From positions 1 through 64,000 of the forward strand of contig NZ_JANTYU010000009.1 in the NCBI RefSeq assembly GCF_024806835.1: 64,000 nucleotides of DNA, written 5' to 3'. Positions 1 through 8,797 of this stretch are shown one piece after another. A program made the translations under genes and the position numbers. The DNA comes from Xanthomonas sp. 3793. GTDB taxonomy: Bacteria > Pseudomonadota > Gammaproteobacteria > Xanthomonadales > Xanthomonadaceae. The notes under the pieces are model-generated. The model did no database searches. It was not told where the DNA came from and was given only the letters and a program-made list of their open reading frames with translations. Position 1 is the stretch's first letter. Each line of letters begins with the position of its first letter.

Positions 1-93
1 CTGGCCAGCTACGCGGCCGGCAACGCGCCCAAGCAGGTCAGCGGGCGCCAGGAAGCGTATGAGAACCTGATCAACCAGTATCTGACGCGTTGA
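1..93 (+). CDS. xylA: Xylose isomerase, C-terminal end (partial)
   Basis: Only the last 30 residues and the stop are inside the window. They read ...[17 protein letters not shown], which matches the conserved C-terminal tail of xylose isomerase (E. coli XylA ends SGRQEQLENLVNHYLFDK). The enzyme converts D-xylose to D-xylulose in the cytoplasm. Its place next to a LacI regulator and a glucuronoxylan operon fits, because xylose is the end product of the neighbouring hydrolases. The call rests on a short tail and on context; the start and body of the gene lie upstream of the window. Confidence 0.8.
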   Translation: MASYAAGNAPKQVSGRQEAYENLINQYLTR

Positions 94-309
94 TGCCTGT
101 CATCGCACGCGCGTCGTGTAACGCCGCGCGCGCATGACAACCGCGTGCATTGCCACGGCGCTGCGGGCGACCGCATCAGGTATCGAGATGGCTGACAACA
201 TGGCGTGGCGATCAGGGGATCGCTGCGCCGACAACCGCACGGCATGCGTGCGACAGGAACACGCAGCTAGCGCCCACCCCGCAGCGACATCGCGGTGCGC
301 CAGCCGCTC

Positions 310-1377
310 TTATTCGGCCGGATCGATTGCGATCGGTGCGGCTACCGAATCCCGCTTGACCAGCAGGTGCGCGACCACATGATCGACCATCTTCGACGTG
401 CGCTCCTTGGCGCGAATCGTCTTCAACAAGATGTCCAGCGCGGCATCTGCCATGGCGGCGATGGGCTGCTGCACGGTGGTGAGTTCGGGCCAGACGGCAG
501 TGGCTGCCGAGGTGTCATCGAAACCCACGACCGACAGATCGCGCGGCACATCCAGCCCACGCCGGTGCGCCACCGAAATGGCCGCGGCGGCCATGTCGTC
601 GTTGCTGGCGAAGATCGCGCTGGGGCGACGCTTGCGTGCAAGCAGTTTTTCGGCCGCAAGCAGACCCGAGCGGTAGGTGTAGTCGCCCGGTTGTACCAGA
701 TGCCTGTCCAGGCGCAGGCCGGCGTCGGACAAGGCGGCCTGAAATCCTTCGAAACGCCGCGTGCTGGCCGACAGATTGGGGTGCCCGGCGATGTAGCCGA
801 TACGGGTATGCCCCTGCGCGATCAGGTGCTCGGTGATTTCCTTGGCAGCAGCGAATTCGTCGATGCGCACGCAGGCCACGTCGGGACTGAAATGGTTGGA
901 GGCGATCGCCACCACCGGCACCTTGGCACGTACAAGTTCCAGCACCGCAGCACGGGATTCGCACAACGGCGGCGGCAGGATCACCCCGGCCACACCCTTG
1001 GCGAGTTTGCGCGCGGCACGGCGTTCGGCATCGGCGTCAAGATCGTCCCAGCAATCGATCACCAGCTGGATCGACGTACGCGAGGCAACCCGCAGCACGC
1101 CCAGCAACAGTTCGCGCAGATATGCACCGCTGGGGTCGCTGTAGATCAGCGCAATGCGCGTACTCTGCGCAGCGGCCAGGGCGCTTGCGGCCAGATTGGG
1201 CGTGTAACCGAGTTTGTCGACTGCGCGCATCACGCGCTCACGGGTGGCGTCGCGCACGCTGCCGTTGTTGTTGACCACACGCGAGACCGTCATCGGCGAC
1301 ACCTTGGCCAGCGCCGCCACCTCGTCGATGGTGGTCGCGCGGCTGGTGCGGCGGACCGATTTCCTGACCTTCTCCAA
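310..1377 (-). CDS. xylR: LacI-family transcriptional regulator of xylan/xylose genes (XylR-like)
   Basis: A 355-residue LacI-type repressor. The N-terminal helix-turn-helix (TTIDEVAALAKVSPMTVSRV, then the LacI hinge LGYTPNLAASALA) is followed by a periplasmic-binding-protein-like ligand domain with typical blocks (IASNHF, GYIAGHPNLSASTRR, IFASNDDMA, VVGFDDT). No ATG gives a normal N-terminus. I chose a TTG at 1377 because an AAGAGG Shine-Dalgarno lies six bases upstream and the product then has the usual family length; reading further upstream adds low-complexity residues. It sits between xylA and, divergently, the alpha-glucuronidase operon, so it is the likely repressor of the xylan regulon. 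It probably binds the 14-bp boxes near 33440 and 33590. The XylR identity is by context. Confidence 0.85.
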   Translation of the reverse strand: MEKVRKSVRRTSRATTIDEVAALAKVSPMTVSRVVNNNGSVRDATRERVMRAVDKLGYTPNLAASALAAAQSTRIALIYSDPSGAYLRELLLGVLRVASRTSIQLVIDCWDDLDADAERRAARKLAKGVAGVILPPPLCESRAAVLELVRAKVPVVAIASNHFSPDVACVRIDEFAAAKEITEHLIAQGHTRIGYIAGHPNLSASTRRFEGFQAALSDAGLRLDRHLVQPGDYTYRSGLLAAEKLLARKRRPSAIFASNDDMAAAAISVAHRRGLDVPRDLSVVGFDDTSAATAVWPELTTVQQPIAAMADAALDILLKTIRAKERTSKMVDHVVAHLLVKRDSVAAPIAIDPAE

Positions 1378-1538
1378 GCATGGCCTCTTCAAATGCGAGC
1401 GAAAGTTGGCGCAAGCGCGCGTGCTGCTGCCGGTAGACCTGCAGCAGGTGCGGGCATGAGCATGCAAGCCATGGTACCGGGAAGCAGACAGAGCGGGGAG
1501 ATGCGCACAGATGCCATTGCCGCAGCGGAGCGTACGGC

Positions 1539-3740
1539 ATGAGCGCATGGCCGATGGGACGCAATCGCACAAGCGTGCGTGCGTTGGCACTGATGTGGCT
1601 GGTGGTGTTGGGTGGTGCACTGCTTCCGGTCGCAACGGTGCGGGCAGAAGATGGCTACGAGCTATGGTTGCGCTACCACATGGTGGGCGACGCCGCGCAA
1701 CTGCAGGCAGGCGCGCGGAGCTTGGTGATTGCCGGCGACTCGCCCACCCTGCATGCGGCGCGCGATGAGCTGACGCGCGGGGTGCAGGGCCTGCTCGGTC
1801 ATGCCCTGCAGAGCGCTGCCACGGTGACCGCCGATGGCGCGATCGTGCTGGGCGCCGCCAACGCACCGCAGATTGCCGCATTACAGCTCAAAACCGGCGA
1901 TCTTGGTCATGAGGGATATCTGATCCAGACGGTGCGCGTGGATGGGCATCGCGCCACGGCCATCGTGGGCGGCAGCGATGTCGGTGCGTTGTATGGCGCA
2001 TTTCATTTCCTGCGCCTGCTGCAGACCGCCCAGCCGATCACCGCACTCAACGTACGCGAATCGCCGCGATTGCAGCTGCGCATGCTCAACCATTGGGACA
2101 ACCTGGATGGCGTGGTGGAGCGCGGCTATGCCGGTGCATCGCTGTGGAACTGGCAGACGCTGCCCGGCTATCTGGACCCGCGCTACACCGACTATGCACG
2201 CGCCAACGCCTCGCTGGGCATCAACGGAACCGTGCTCAACAACGTCAACGCCAAGGCCTGGAGCCTGACGCCGGAATATCTGGACAAGGCCGCGGCGCTG
2301 GCCGCGGTGTTTCGTCCGTACGGCATCCGCGTGTTTCTCAGCGCGCGCTTCAGTGCACCGATCGAGATTGGCGGCCTGCGCACCGCCGACCCGCTGGATC
2401 CACAGGTACAACGCTGGTGGCGCGCCAAGGCCGAAGAAATCTACGCGCGCATTCCGGATTTTGGCGGGTTCCTGGTCAAGGCCAACTCCGAAGGCCAGCC
2501 CGGCCCGCAGGATTACGGGCGCTCCCATGCCGATGGCGCAAACCTGCTGGCCGACGCGCTGGCACCGCATGGAGGCGTGGTGATGTGGCGTGCCTTCGTA
2601 TATTCGCACGAGCAGCCGGACGACCGCGCCAAACAGGCGTACAGCGAGTTTGTTCCGCTCGATGGCGCATTTCGCGACAACGTGATCGTGCAGGTCAAGA
2701 ATGGTGCGATCGACTTCCAGCCGCGCGAACCGTTCCATCCGTTGTTCGGCGCGATGCGCAAGACGCCGTTGATGCCGGAGTTTCAGATCACCAAGGAATA
2801 TCTGGGCTTTTCCACGCATCTGGCGTATCTGGGCACCCTGTTCGCCGAGACCCTGCAGGCCGATACCTATGCGCGCGGCAAGGGCTGGAGCGTGGCAAAG
2901 ACGGTGGACGGCACGCTGTTCAACTCCGGCAAGCATGCCCGGCTCACCGGCATTGCCGGAGTGGCCAATCTCGGTGCCGATCGCAACTGGAGCGGCTCGC
3001 TCTTCGATCAGGCCAATTGGTACGCCTACGGGCGGCTGGCGTGGAATCCGGCGCTGTCGCCGGAGGCCATCGCGCAGGAGTGGGTGCGCATGACTTTGTC
3101 CAACGACGCCGCCGTGGTGACGCCGGTGGTCGGCATGATGCTGCGCTCGCGCGAGGCGGTCGTGGATTACATGACCCCGCTCGGGCTGCATCACCTGATG
3201 GGACGCGGCCATCACTACGGGCCGGCGCCGTGGGATGCCGGCAGCGAACGGCCGGACTGGGACCCGGTGTACTACCACCGTGCCGATCGCAATGGCATTG
3301 GCTTCGATCGCAGTGCCAGCGGCAGCAATGCGGTGGCGCAATACGCAGCACCGGTGGCGCGGGTATTCGGCGATGTGCAGCGCGTGCCCGAGCAGTATCT
3401 GCTGTGGTTCCACCATGTGCCGTGGGACCGACGCATGGCCTCCGGACGGCCACTCTGGGAAGAGCTGGTCTGGCACTACGACCATGGCGTGGACGAGGTG
3501 CGTGCGATGCGCGCGACCTGGCAGGGCCTGGCGGGCAAGATCGATGCGCCACGTTACCAGCAGGTGAGCGAGTTTTTGGCCATCCAGCAGGATGAGGCGC
3601 AGTGGTGGCGCGATGCCAGCATCGCCTATTTTCAAAGCGTGTCCGGGCGCGGCCTGCCGGCCGGCGTGGCACCGCCCGCGCATCCGCTGGCGTACTACCA
3701 GGCCTTGAAGTTTCCTTATGCACCAGGAAATCCGAAATGA
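1539..3740 (+). CDS. agu67A: Alpha-glucuronidase, GH67
   Basis: A 733-residue exported enzyme that removes (4-O-methyl-)glucuronosyl side groups from the non-reducing end of xylo-oligosaccharides. Residues 1 to about 36 form a signal peptide (basic start, [15 protein letters not shown], cleavage near [10 protein letters not shown]). The mature start [10 protein letters not shown] is typical of GH67. Likely catalytic residues by alignment to Cellvibrio GlcA67A are E318 (in [10 protein letters not shown]), D392 (in [11 protein letters not shown]) and E420 (in ITKEYLG); the D-to-E spacing of 28 matches the characterised enzyme. A GGAG ribosome site precedes the ATG. The stop overlaps the next ATG (ATGA), so this is the first gene of a coupled operon. 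The enzyme probably acts in the periplasm on imported decorated oligomers. Confidence 0.95.
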   Translation: MSAWPMGRNRTSVRALALMWLVVLGGALLPVATVRAEDGYELWLRYHMVGDAAQLQAGARSLVIAGDSPTLHAARDELTRGVQGLLGHALQSAATVTADGAIVLGAANAPQIAALQLKTGDLGHEGYLIQTVRVDGHRATAIVGGSDVGALYGAFHFLRLLQTAQPITALNVRESPRLQLRMLNHWDNLDGVVERGYAGASLWNWQTLPGYLDPRYTDYARANASLGINGTVLNNVNAKAWSLTPEYLDKAAALAAVFRPYGIRVFLSARFSAPIEIGGLRTADPLDPQVQRWWRAKAEEIYARIPDFGGFLVKANSEGQPGPQDYGRSHADGANLLADALAPHGGVVMWRAFVYSHEQPDDRAKQAYSEFVPLDGAFRDNVIVQVKNGAIDFQPREPFHPLFGAMRKTPLMPEFQITKEYLGFSTHLAYLGTLFAETLQADTYARGKGWSVAKTVDGTLFNSGKHARLTGIAGVANLGADRNWSGSLFDQANWYAYGRLAWNPALSPEAIAQEWVRMTLSNDAAVVTPVVGMMLRSREAVVDYMTPLGLHHLMGRGHHYGPAPWDAGSERPDWDPVYYHRADRNGIGFDRSASGSNAVAQYAAPVARVFGDVQRVPEQYLLWFHHVPWDRRMASGRPLWEELVWHYDHGVDEVRAMRATWQGLAGKIDAPRYQQVSEFLAIQQDEAQWWRDASIAYFQSVSGRGLPAGVAPPAHPLAYYQALKFPYAPGNPK

Positions 3741-5701
3741 GCGCACGCGTGGCGACATCCCTGGCGGTGCTGCTGTCCGCGGCAGTGGTATCCAATGCTG
3801 CGCAGGCCGCCGATGCGCCCTTGCTGCACGCACTCTTCCAGGACCATGTGGTGCTGCAGCGCGATGCACCGATCAAGGTCTGGGGCGATGCGGCGCCGGG
3901 CACGCGCGTCACCGTACAGCTCCATACGCAGCAGGTGCAGGCACGCGCAGACCGTGACGGGCATTGGCAGGTACGCCTGCCTGCACACGCGGCCGGTGGC
4001 CCGTACCGCTTGCAGGCCAGCACGCCCGATGGCACCACGCAGCAGGTGAGCGATGTATTGATCGGCGATGTGTGGCTGTGTTCGGGCCAGTCGAACATGG
4101 AATTGCAGGTGCATCGCACGCTGGATGCGCGCAGCGAGATTGCCGATGCCGACCATCCCACCATCCGCATGTTCAAGGTGCCGGCGCAGTCCAGCCCCAC
4201 GCCGCAGACACGCTTCGGTGGGCAGGCGACGTGGCAGCCCACCACACCGGACACGGTGAAGGAGTTTTCTGCAGCGTGTTACTACTTCGCACGCGAATTG
4301 CAGAAGACCGTCGATGTGCCGATGGGTTTGATCAACGCTTCGTGGGGCGGCTCGCAGCTGCAGGCCTGGATCGGCGACAAGGCATTGCGTGCGGCAGGCG
4401 ACGATGGTCCGGCGCTGGACGTGCTGGCGCGTTATGCCACCAGCCCGACCGATGCTGCGCCACGCTGGGGCACGCTGTGGGAAACCTGGTGGCGTGCGCA
4501 TGGCGACGGCACGCCATGGCTGCCGGATGCGCCGGAAGCGTGGCAACCCGCACCTGCGGCGCTGGGCGCATGGGACGACTGGGGCGTGCCGCAGCTGGTC
4601 GGCTTCAATGGCATGGTCTGGTACCGCACCAGCGTGGAGCTGACCGCCGCGCAAGCCGCGCAGGAGGCCAGCCTGTTGCTGGGGCCGGTGGACGAACTGG
4701 ACCAGACCTGGGTCAATGGACGCGGCGTGGGCAGCAGTTATGGCGCCGATCAGCCGCGTCGCTACACGCTGCCACGCGGCCACCTGCATGCCGGGCGCAA
4801 CAGCATCGTGCTCAACGTGCTCAATACCTATCGCCGCGGTGGATTGCTGGGCGATGCATCGTCGCGTGCGCTGCAGTTGGCCGATGGCAGCCGCGTGCCG
4901 CTGGATGCGCCCTGGCAGTACCAGATCGTCTCGCCGCGCCTGGGCACACCGCCGCGCGCGCCATGGTCGTCGGCGGCCGGGCTGACCACCTTGTACAACG
5001 GCATGATCGCCCCGCTCGGCCAGCTCGGGCTGCGCGGCGTGCTGTGGTACCAGGGCGAATCCAATGCGGGCGATGCGGTGCATTACCCGGCGCTGCTGCA
5101 GGCGTGGCAGCGCGACTGGCGCGCACGCTTTGGTGCGCAGCTCCCGCTGCTGGTGGTGCAGCTGGCCAACTACGGCGCCCCACCCACGCAACCGGTGGAA
5201 AGCGGGTGGGCGCAGCTACGCGAGGCGCAGCGCCGCTTCGTTGCCGACGACGCGCATGCCGGCCTGGCGGTGGCCATCGACATCGGCGACCGCTACGACA
5301 TCCATCCGTCCAACAAGCAGGAACTTGGGCGACGCCTGGCACGCGCGGCGCGGCATGTGGTGTATGGCGAGGCGATTGCGCCCTCCGGCCCGGTGCCGCG
5401 TAGCGCGCGTCGCGAGGGCGATGCCATCCACGTCGCCTTCGACGACGTGGATGCGGCTTTGCTGAGCTATGGCAACGACGCACCGATCGGTTTTGAAGTC
5501 TGCGCTGCGGCAGCCGACAGTTGCCGCTACACCAGCACCACGCTGCAGGGCCGCGATGTCAGCCTGCGCCTTCCTTCGGGCATCGTCGCCACCCGCGTGC
5601 GCTACTGCTGGGCCGACAGCCCGGTGTGCACGCTGTACGACCGCAGCGGCCTGCCGGCCGGCCCGTTCGAACTCCCCGTCACTGCCGCCTCTTCCCCATG
5701 A
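3737..5701 (+). CDS. Sialate O-acetylesterase-like (SASA) acetyl-xylan esterase
   Basis: A 654-residue exported esterase of the SASA family. The signal peptide is [19 protein letters not shown]. The nucleophile is S119 in [10 protein letters not shown], and the Asp/His pair is D521-I-H523 in [14 protein letters not shown]. Around residues 290 to 390 there is an insert ([23 protein letters not shown]) that resembles the galactose-binding sugar-binding domain of GH2 enzymes. It overlaps the upstream GH67 gene by ATGA, which fixes this start and implies translational coupling. In this operon the natural job is removing acetyl groups from xylan or from its glucuronosylated oligomers. The substrate is inferred; the fold and catalytic motifs are visible. 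Confidence 0.85.
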   Translation: MSARVATSLAVLLSAAVVSNAAQAADAPLLHALFQDHVVLQRDAPIKVWGDAAPGTRVTVQLHTQQVQARADRDGHWQVRLPAHAAGGPYRLQASTPDGTTQQVSDVLIGDVWLCSGQSNMELQVHRTLDARSEIADADHPTIRMFKVPAQSSPTPQTRFGGQATWQPTTPDTVKEFSAACYYFARELQKTVDVPMGLINASWGGSQLQAWIGDKALRAAGDDGPALDVLARYATSPTDAAPRWGTLWETWWRAHGDGTPWLPDAPEAWQPAPAALGAWDDWGVPQLVGFNGMVWYRTSVELTAAQAAQEASLLLGPVDELDQTWVNGRGVGSSYGADQPRRYTLPRGHLHAGRNSIVLNVLNTYRRGGLLGDASSRALQLADGSRVPLDAPWQYQIVSPRLGTPPRAPWSSAAGLTTLYNGMIAPLGQLGLRGVLWYQGESNAGDAVHYPALLQAWQRDWRARFGAQLPLLVVQLANYGAPPTQPVESGWAQLREAQRRFVADDAHAGLAVAIDIGDRYDIHPSNKQELGRRLARAARHVVYGEAIAPSGPVPRSARREGDAIHVAFDDVDAALLSYGNDAPIGFEVCAAAADSCRYTSTTLQGRDVSLRLPSGIVATRVRYCWADSPVCTLYDRSGLPAGPFELPVTAASSP

Positions 5702-6972
5702 GCGAGACCACGATGTCACAGACCCCCGACTCCCCTGCTCCGCTGCAAGGCTCGGCCCGCGATCGCGAGATCGTCGAGGCGCGCGTCATCGTCAGCTGCC
5801 CTGGCCGCAACTTCGTCACCCTGAAGATCCGCACCCGCTCGGGCATCACCGGGCTGGGCGATGCCACGCTCAATGGCCGCGAACTGGCGGTGGCGGCGTA
5901 TCTGCAGGAGCACCTGGTGCCCAACCTGATCGGCCGCGATGCCGGGCGTATCGAAGACATCTGGCAGTTCTTCTATCGCGGCGCGTACTGGCGCCGTGGC
6001 CCGGTGACGATGAGCGCCATTGCCGCAGTGGACGTAGCGCTGTGGGACATCCTGGGCAAGATGGCCGGGCTGCCCTTGTACCAGCTGCTCGGCGGGCGCT
6101 CGCGCGAGGGCGCGCTGGTGTACGGCCATGCCAACGGCCGCGACATCGCCGAAACCAGCGATGAAGTGGGCCGCTTCCGCGAGATGGGTTTCATCGCCAT
6201 CCGCGCGCAATGCGGCGTGCCCGGCATCAAGAAGACCTATGGCATTTCCAGTGGCGGAAAGCCGTACGAGCCGGCCGAAAGCGAACTGCCGACCGAAACA
6301 GTCTGGTCCACGCCGCGCTATCTCGGCGTGGTGCCCAAGCTGTTCGAGCAACTGCGCAACGACCACGGCGACGAGATCGAACTGCTGCACGACGCGCACC
6401 ACCGGCTCACCCCGATCGAGGCCGCGCGCCTGGGCCGCGATCTGGAGCCCTACCGGCTGTTCTGGCTGGAAGACGCCACGCCCGCGGAAAACCAGCGCGC
6501 CTTCGAGATCATTCGTCAGCACACGGTGACGCCGCTGGCGGTAGGCGAGGTGTTCAATTCGATCTGGGACTGCAAGCACCTGATCGAGCAGCAACTGATC
6601 GACTACATCCGCACCACGATTGTCCACGCCGGCGGCATCACCCACGTGCGGCGATTGGCGGATTTTGCCGCCCTGCACCAGGTGCGCACCGGCTTCCATG
6701 GCGCCACCGATCTGTCGCCGGTGTGCATGGGCGCGGCATTGCACTTCGACACCTGGGTGCCCAACTTCGGCATCCAGGAATACATGTTCCACTCCGACGA
6801 GGCCAATGCGGTGTTCCCGCACGACTACGTCTTCCGCGCTGGCCGCCTGCATTGCGGCGAGACACCCGGGCATGGCGTGGAGATCGACGAAGCGCTGGCG
6901 GCGAAGTACCCGTACGTGCCCAAACAGCTGCCGGTCGCGCGCCTGGAAGATGGCGCGATGTGGGATTGGTGA
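5698..6972 (+). CDS. manD: D-mannonate dehydratase, enolase superfamily (ManD/UxuA role)
   Basis: A 424-residue cytoplasmic enzyme of the ManD branch of the enolase superfamily; it dehydrates D-mannonate to 2-keto-3-deoxygluconate. Visible signatures are the metal-ligand and base region [11 protein letters not shown], the ligand glutamates in [12 protein letters not shown] and [34 protein letters not shown], and the C-terminal motif [15 protein letters not shown] start at 5698 because that ATG overlaps the esterase stop (ATGA); an ATG at 5713 would give 419 residues and is also possible. It is unrelated in sequence to E. coli UxuA but fills the same pathway step, with uxaC and uxuB elsewhere in the locus. 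Confidence 0.9.
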   Translation: MSETTMSQTPDSPAPLQGSARDREIVEARVIVSCPGRNFVTLKIRTRSGITGLGDATLNGRELAVAAYLQEHLVPNLIGRDAGRIEDIWQFFYRGAYWRRGPVTMSAIAAVDVALWDILGKMAGLPLYQLLGGRSREGALVYGHANGRDIAETSDEVGRFREMGFIAIRAQCGVPGIKKTYGISSGGKPYEPAESELPTETVWSTPRYLGVVPKLFEQLRNDHGDEIELLHDAHHRLTPIEAARLGRDLEPYRLFWLEDATPAENQRAFEIIRQHTVTPLAVGEVFNSIWDCKHLIEQQLIDYIRTTIVHAGGITHVRRLADFAALHQVRTGFHGATDLSPVCMGAALHFDTWVPNFGIQEYMFHSDEANAVFPHDYVFRAGRLHCGETPGHGVEIDEALAAKYPYVPKQLPVARLEDGAMWDW

Positions 6973-8795
6973 TGCGGCACGCGACGACCGTCGGCACGCC
7001 AGGCGCAAGCGCGTCCCAGACAACTTCCGTGCGGCGATCATGCTGGCTTGGCCAGTCTGCGCACTCGGCGCCGAAGCGCTTGCTTTTGCTTGTCACACGC
7101 GTTTCTGTGCTGCTGGCTCGCTACATGGTGGTCACCGTCATCGCAGTGCTCGCACCAGCGACGGCGCAAGCGCAGGCCGAGGTCGCCTTCGACTGGTTCG
7201 ACTATCGCGGCGACGATGCGGTGTTCGCCACGCCGCTGGCGCCCGGTCAATACCGCAACCCGATCCTGGCCGGCTTCTATCCGGACCCCAGCATCACCCG
7301 CGTCGGCGAGCGCTACTACCTGGTCAATTCCACGTTCGCGTATTTCCCCGCAATCCCGGTGTTCGAAAGCACGGATCTGGTGCACTGGACGCAGATCGGC
7401 AATGTGGTCGAACGGCGCGAGCAGCTGAACTACGACGGCCTGGGCGTGTCGCGCGGCATGTTCGCCGCCAGCATTCGGCATCACGACGGGCGGTTCTACG
7501 TGGTCGGCACCTCGGTGGACAGCGGTGGCAACTTCATCGCCAGCGCCGAGCGTGCTTCCGGGCCGTGGTCGGCGTTGACGTGGCTGCCCAGCATCGACGG
7601 CATCGACCCGTCGCTGTTCTTGGACAGCGACGGCAGCGCGTATCTGCTCAACAACGGCCCACCGGAAGGCACGCCGTTGTACGAAGGCCATCGCGCGATC
7701 TGGATGCAGCGTTTCGACCTCGCCAGCAATCAACCGGTCGGCCCGCGCAAGGTGCTGCTCAACGGCGGTGTGGATCTGGCCAGCAAGCCGATCTGGATCG
7801 AGGGCCCGCACCTGTATCAACGCGACGGCTGGTACTACCTGTCGTGCGCCGAAGGCGGCACCGGGCCGCAACACTCGCAGGTGGTATTACGCAGCCGCAA
7901 CCTGTGGGGGCCGTACGCGCCTTCGCCGCACAATCCCATCCTCACCCAGCGCGATCTGCCGGCCGAGCGCGCGCATCCGGTCAGCAATGCCGGTCACGCG
8001 GATTTTGTCGAAGCACCGGACGGACAATGGTGGGCAGTGTTTCTGGCCAGCCGGCCGTATTCCGGCGATCGCTACAACACCGGGCGCGAAACCTTCCTGT
8101 TGCCGGTGCAGTGGCGCGATGGCTGGCCATCGATCCTGCCTGCGGGCAAACCGATTCCGTACATCGTCAGCGCACCTGCCCGGGCAAAGACGCTTGTCGA
8201 TCAGGCGCCGCTATCAGGCAACTTCAGCTGGCACGACGATTTCACTGCCGCCACCTTGCAACGCGAATGGCTCACCCTGCGCGTGCCCAAACGCGCGGTA
8301 GCTGACACGCAAGCACGTGCCGGCTGGTTGACCCTGCATGCGACGACGCAGGGCCTGGAAGGTAACGGCACGCCAGCCTTTCTTGCGCGTCGCCAGCAAC
8401 ACACGCGCTTTCACGCCAGCACCGCGCTGGCGGTACCCACCCAGGCCGGCGTGCAGGCCGGGCTGGCCGCGTTCCAGAACGCCAACGCGTGGTATGCGCT
8501 GGGCGTGCGCCGCGACGGCGCCGCACTGGAGGTGTTTGTCGACAAGCGCGACGGCGCCACCACCACCACGCTGGCGCGTACCCGCATCCCGGCCACTACA
8601 ACGCAGTTGCGCCTGCAGATCAGCGGCGATGGCGGCGCCTACAGCTTCGACTACGACGCTACCGGTGCCGGCTGGCAATCGCTACGCCGCGACGACGACG
8701 CCGGCATGCTCAGCACCGCACAGGCCGGCGGCTTCGTCGGCAGCATGATCGGGCCCTTCGCCCGGTTGCAACCAGACCGCACCAAGGAGGACTGA
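6972..8795 (+). CDS. GH43 beta-xylosidase / alpha-L-arabinofuranosidase, exported
   Basis: A 607-residue GH43 enzyme. The five-bladed propeller begins near residue 90, with the general base Asp in ILAGFYPDPSIT, the pKa-modulating Asp in DGIDPSLFLDSDG and the acid Glu in WIEGPHLYQRDG. A C-terminal concanavalin-like beta-sandwich (about residues 415-600) is typical of GH43 beta-xylosidases. The ATG at 6972 shares one base with the manD stop (TGATG). The long N-terminus before a hydrophobic stretch ending ATAQAQA suggests either an extended signal peptide or an internal start near residue 45. It should trim xylosyl or arabinosyl residues from imported oligomers. Exact specificity cannot be read from sequence. 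Confidence 0.88.
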   Translation: MRHATTVGTPGASASQTTSVRRSCWLGQSAHSAPKRLLLLVTRVSVLLARYMVVTVIAVLAPATAQAQAEVAFDWFDYRGDDAVFATPLAPGQYRNPILAGFYPDPSITRVGERYYLVNSTFAYFPAIPVFESTDLVHWTQIGNVVERREQLNYDGLGVSRGMFAASIRHHDGRFYVVGTSVDSGGNFIASAERASGPWSALTWLPSIDGIDPSLFLDSDGSAYLLNNGPPEGTPLYEGHRAIWMQRFDLASNQPVGPRKVLLNGGVDLASKPIWIEGPHLYQRDGWYYLSCAEGGTGPQHSQVVLRSRNLWGPYAPSPHNPILTQRDLPAERAHPVSNAGHADFVEAPDGQWWAVFLASRPYSGDRYNTGRETFLLPVQWRDGWPSILPAGKPIPYIVSAPARAKTLVDQAPLSGNFSWHDDFTAATLQREWLTLRVPKRAVADTQARAGWLTLHATTQGLEGNGTPAFLARRQQHTRFHASTALAVPTQAGVQAGLAAFQNANAWYALGVRRDGAALEVFVDKRDGATTTTLARTRIPATTTQLRLQISGDGGAYSFDYDATGAGWQSLRRDDDAGMLSTAQAGGFVGSMIGPFARLQPDRTKED

Positions 8796-8797
8796 CC

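Noticed and set aside
1378-1538. Search for a xyl-type operator between xylR and the GH67 operon
   Set aside because: TGGTACCGGG near 1470 is only a partial match with the wrong spacing, so I did not call a box.
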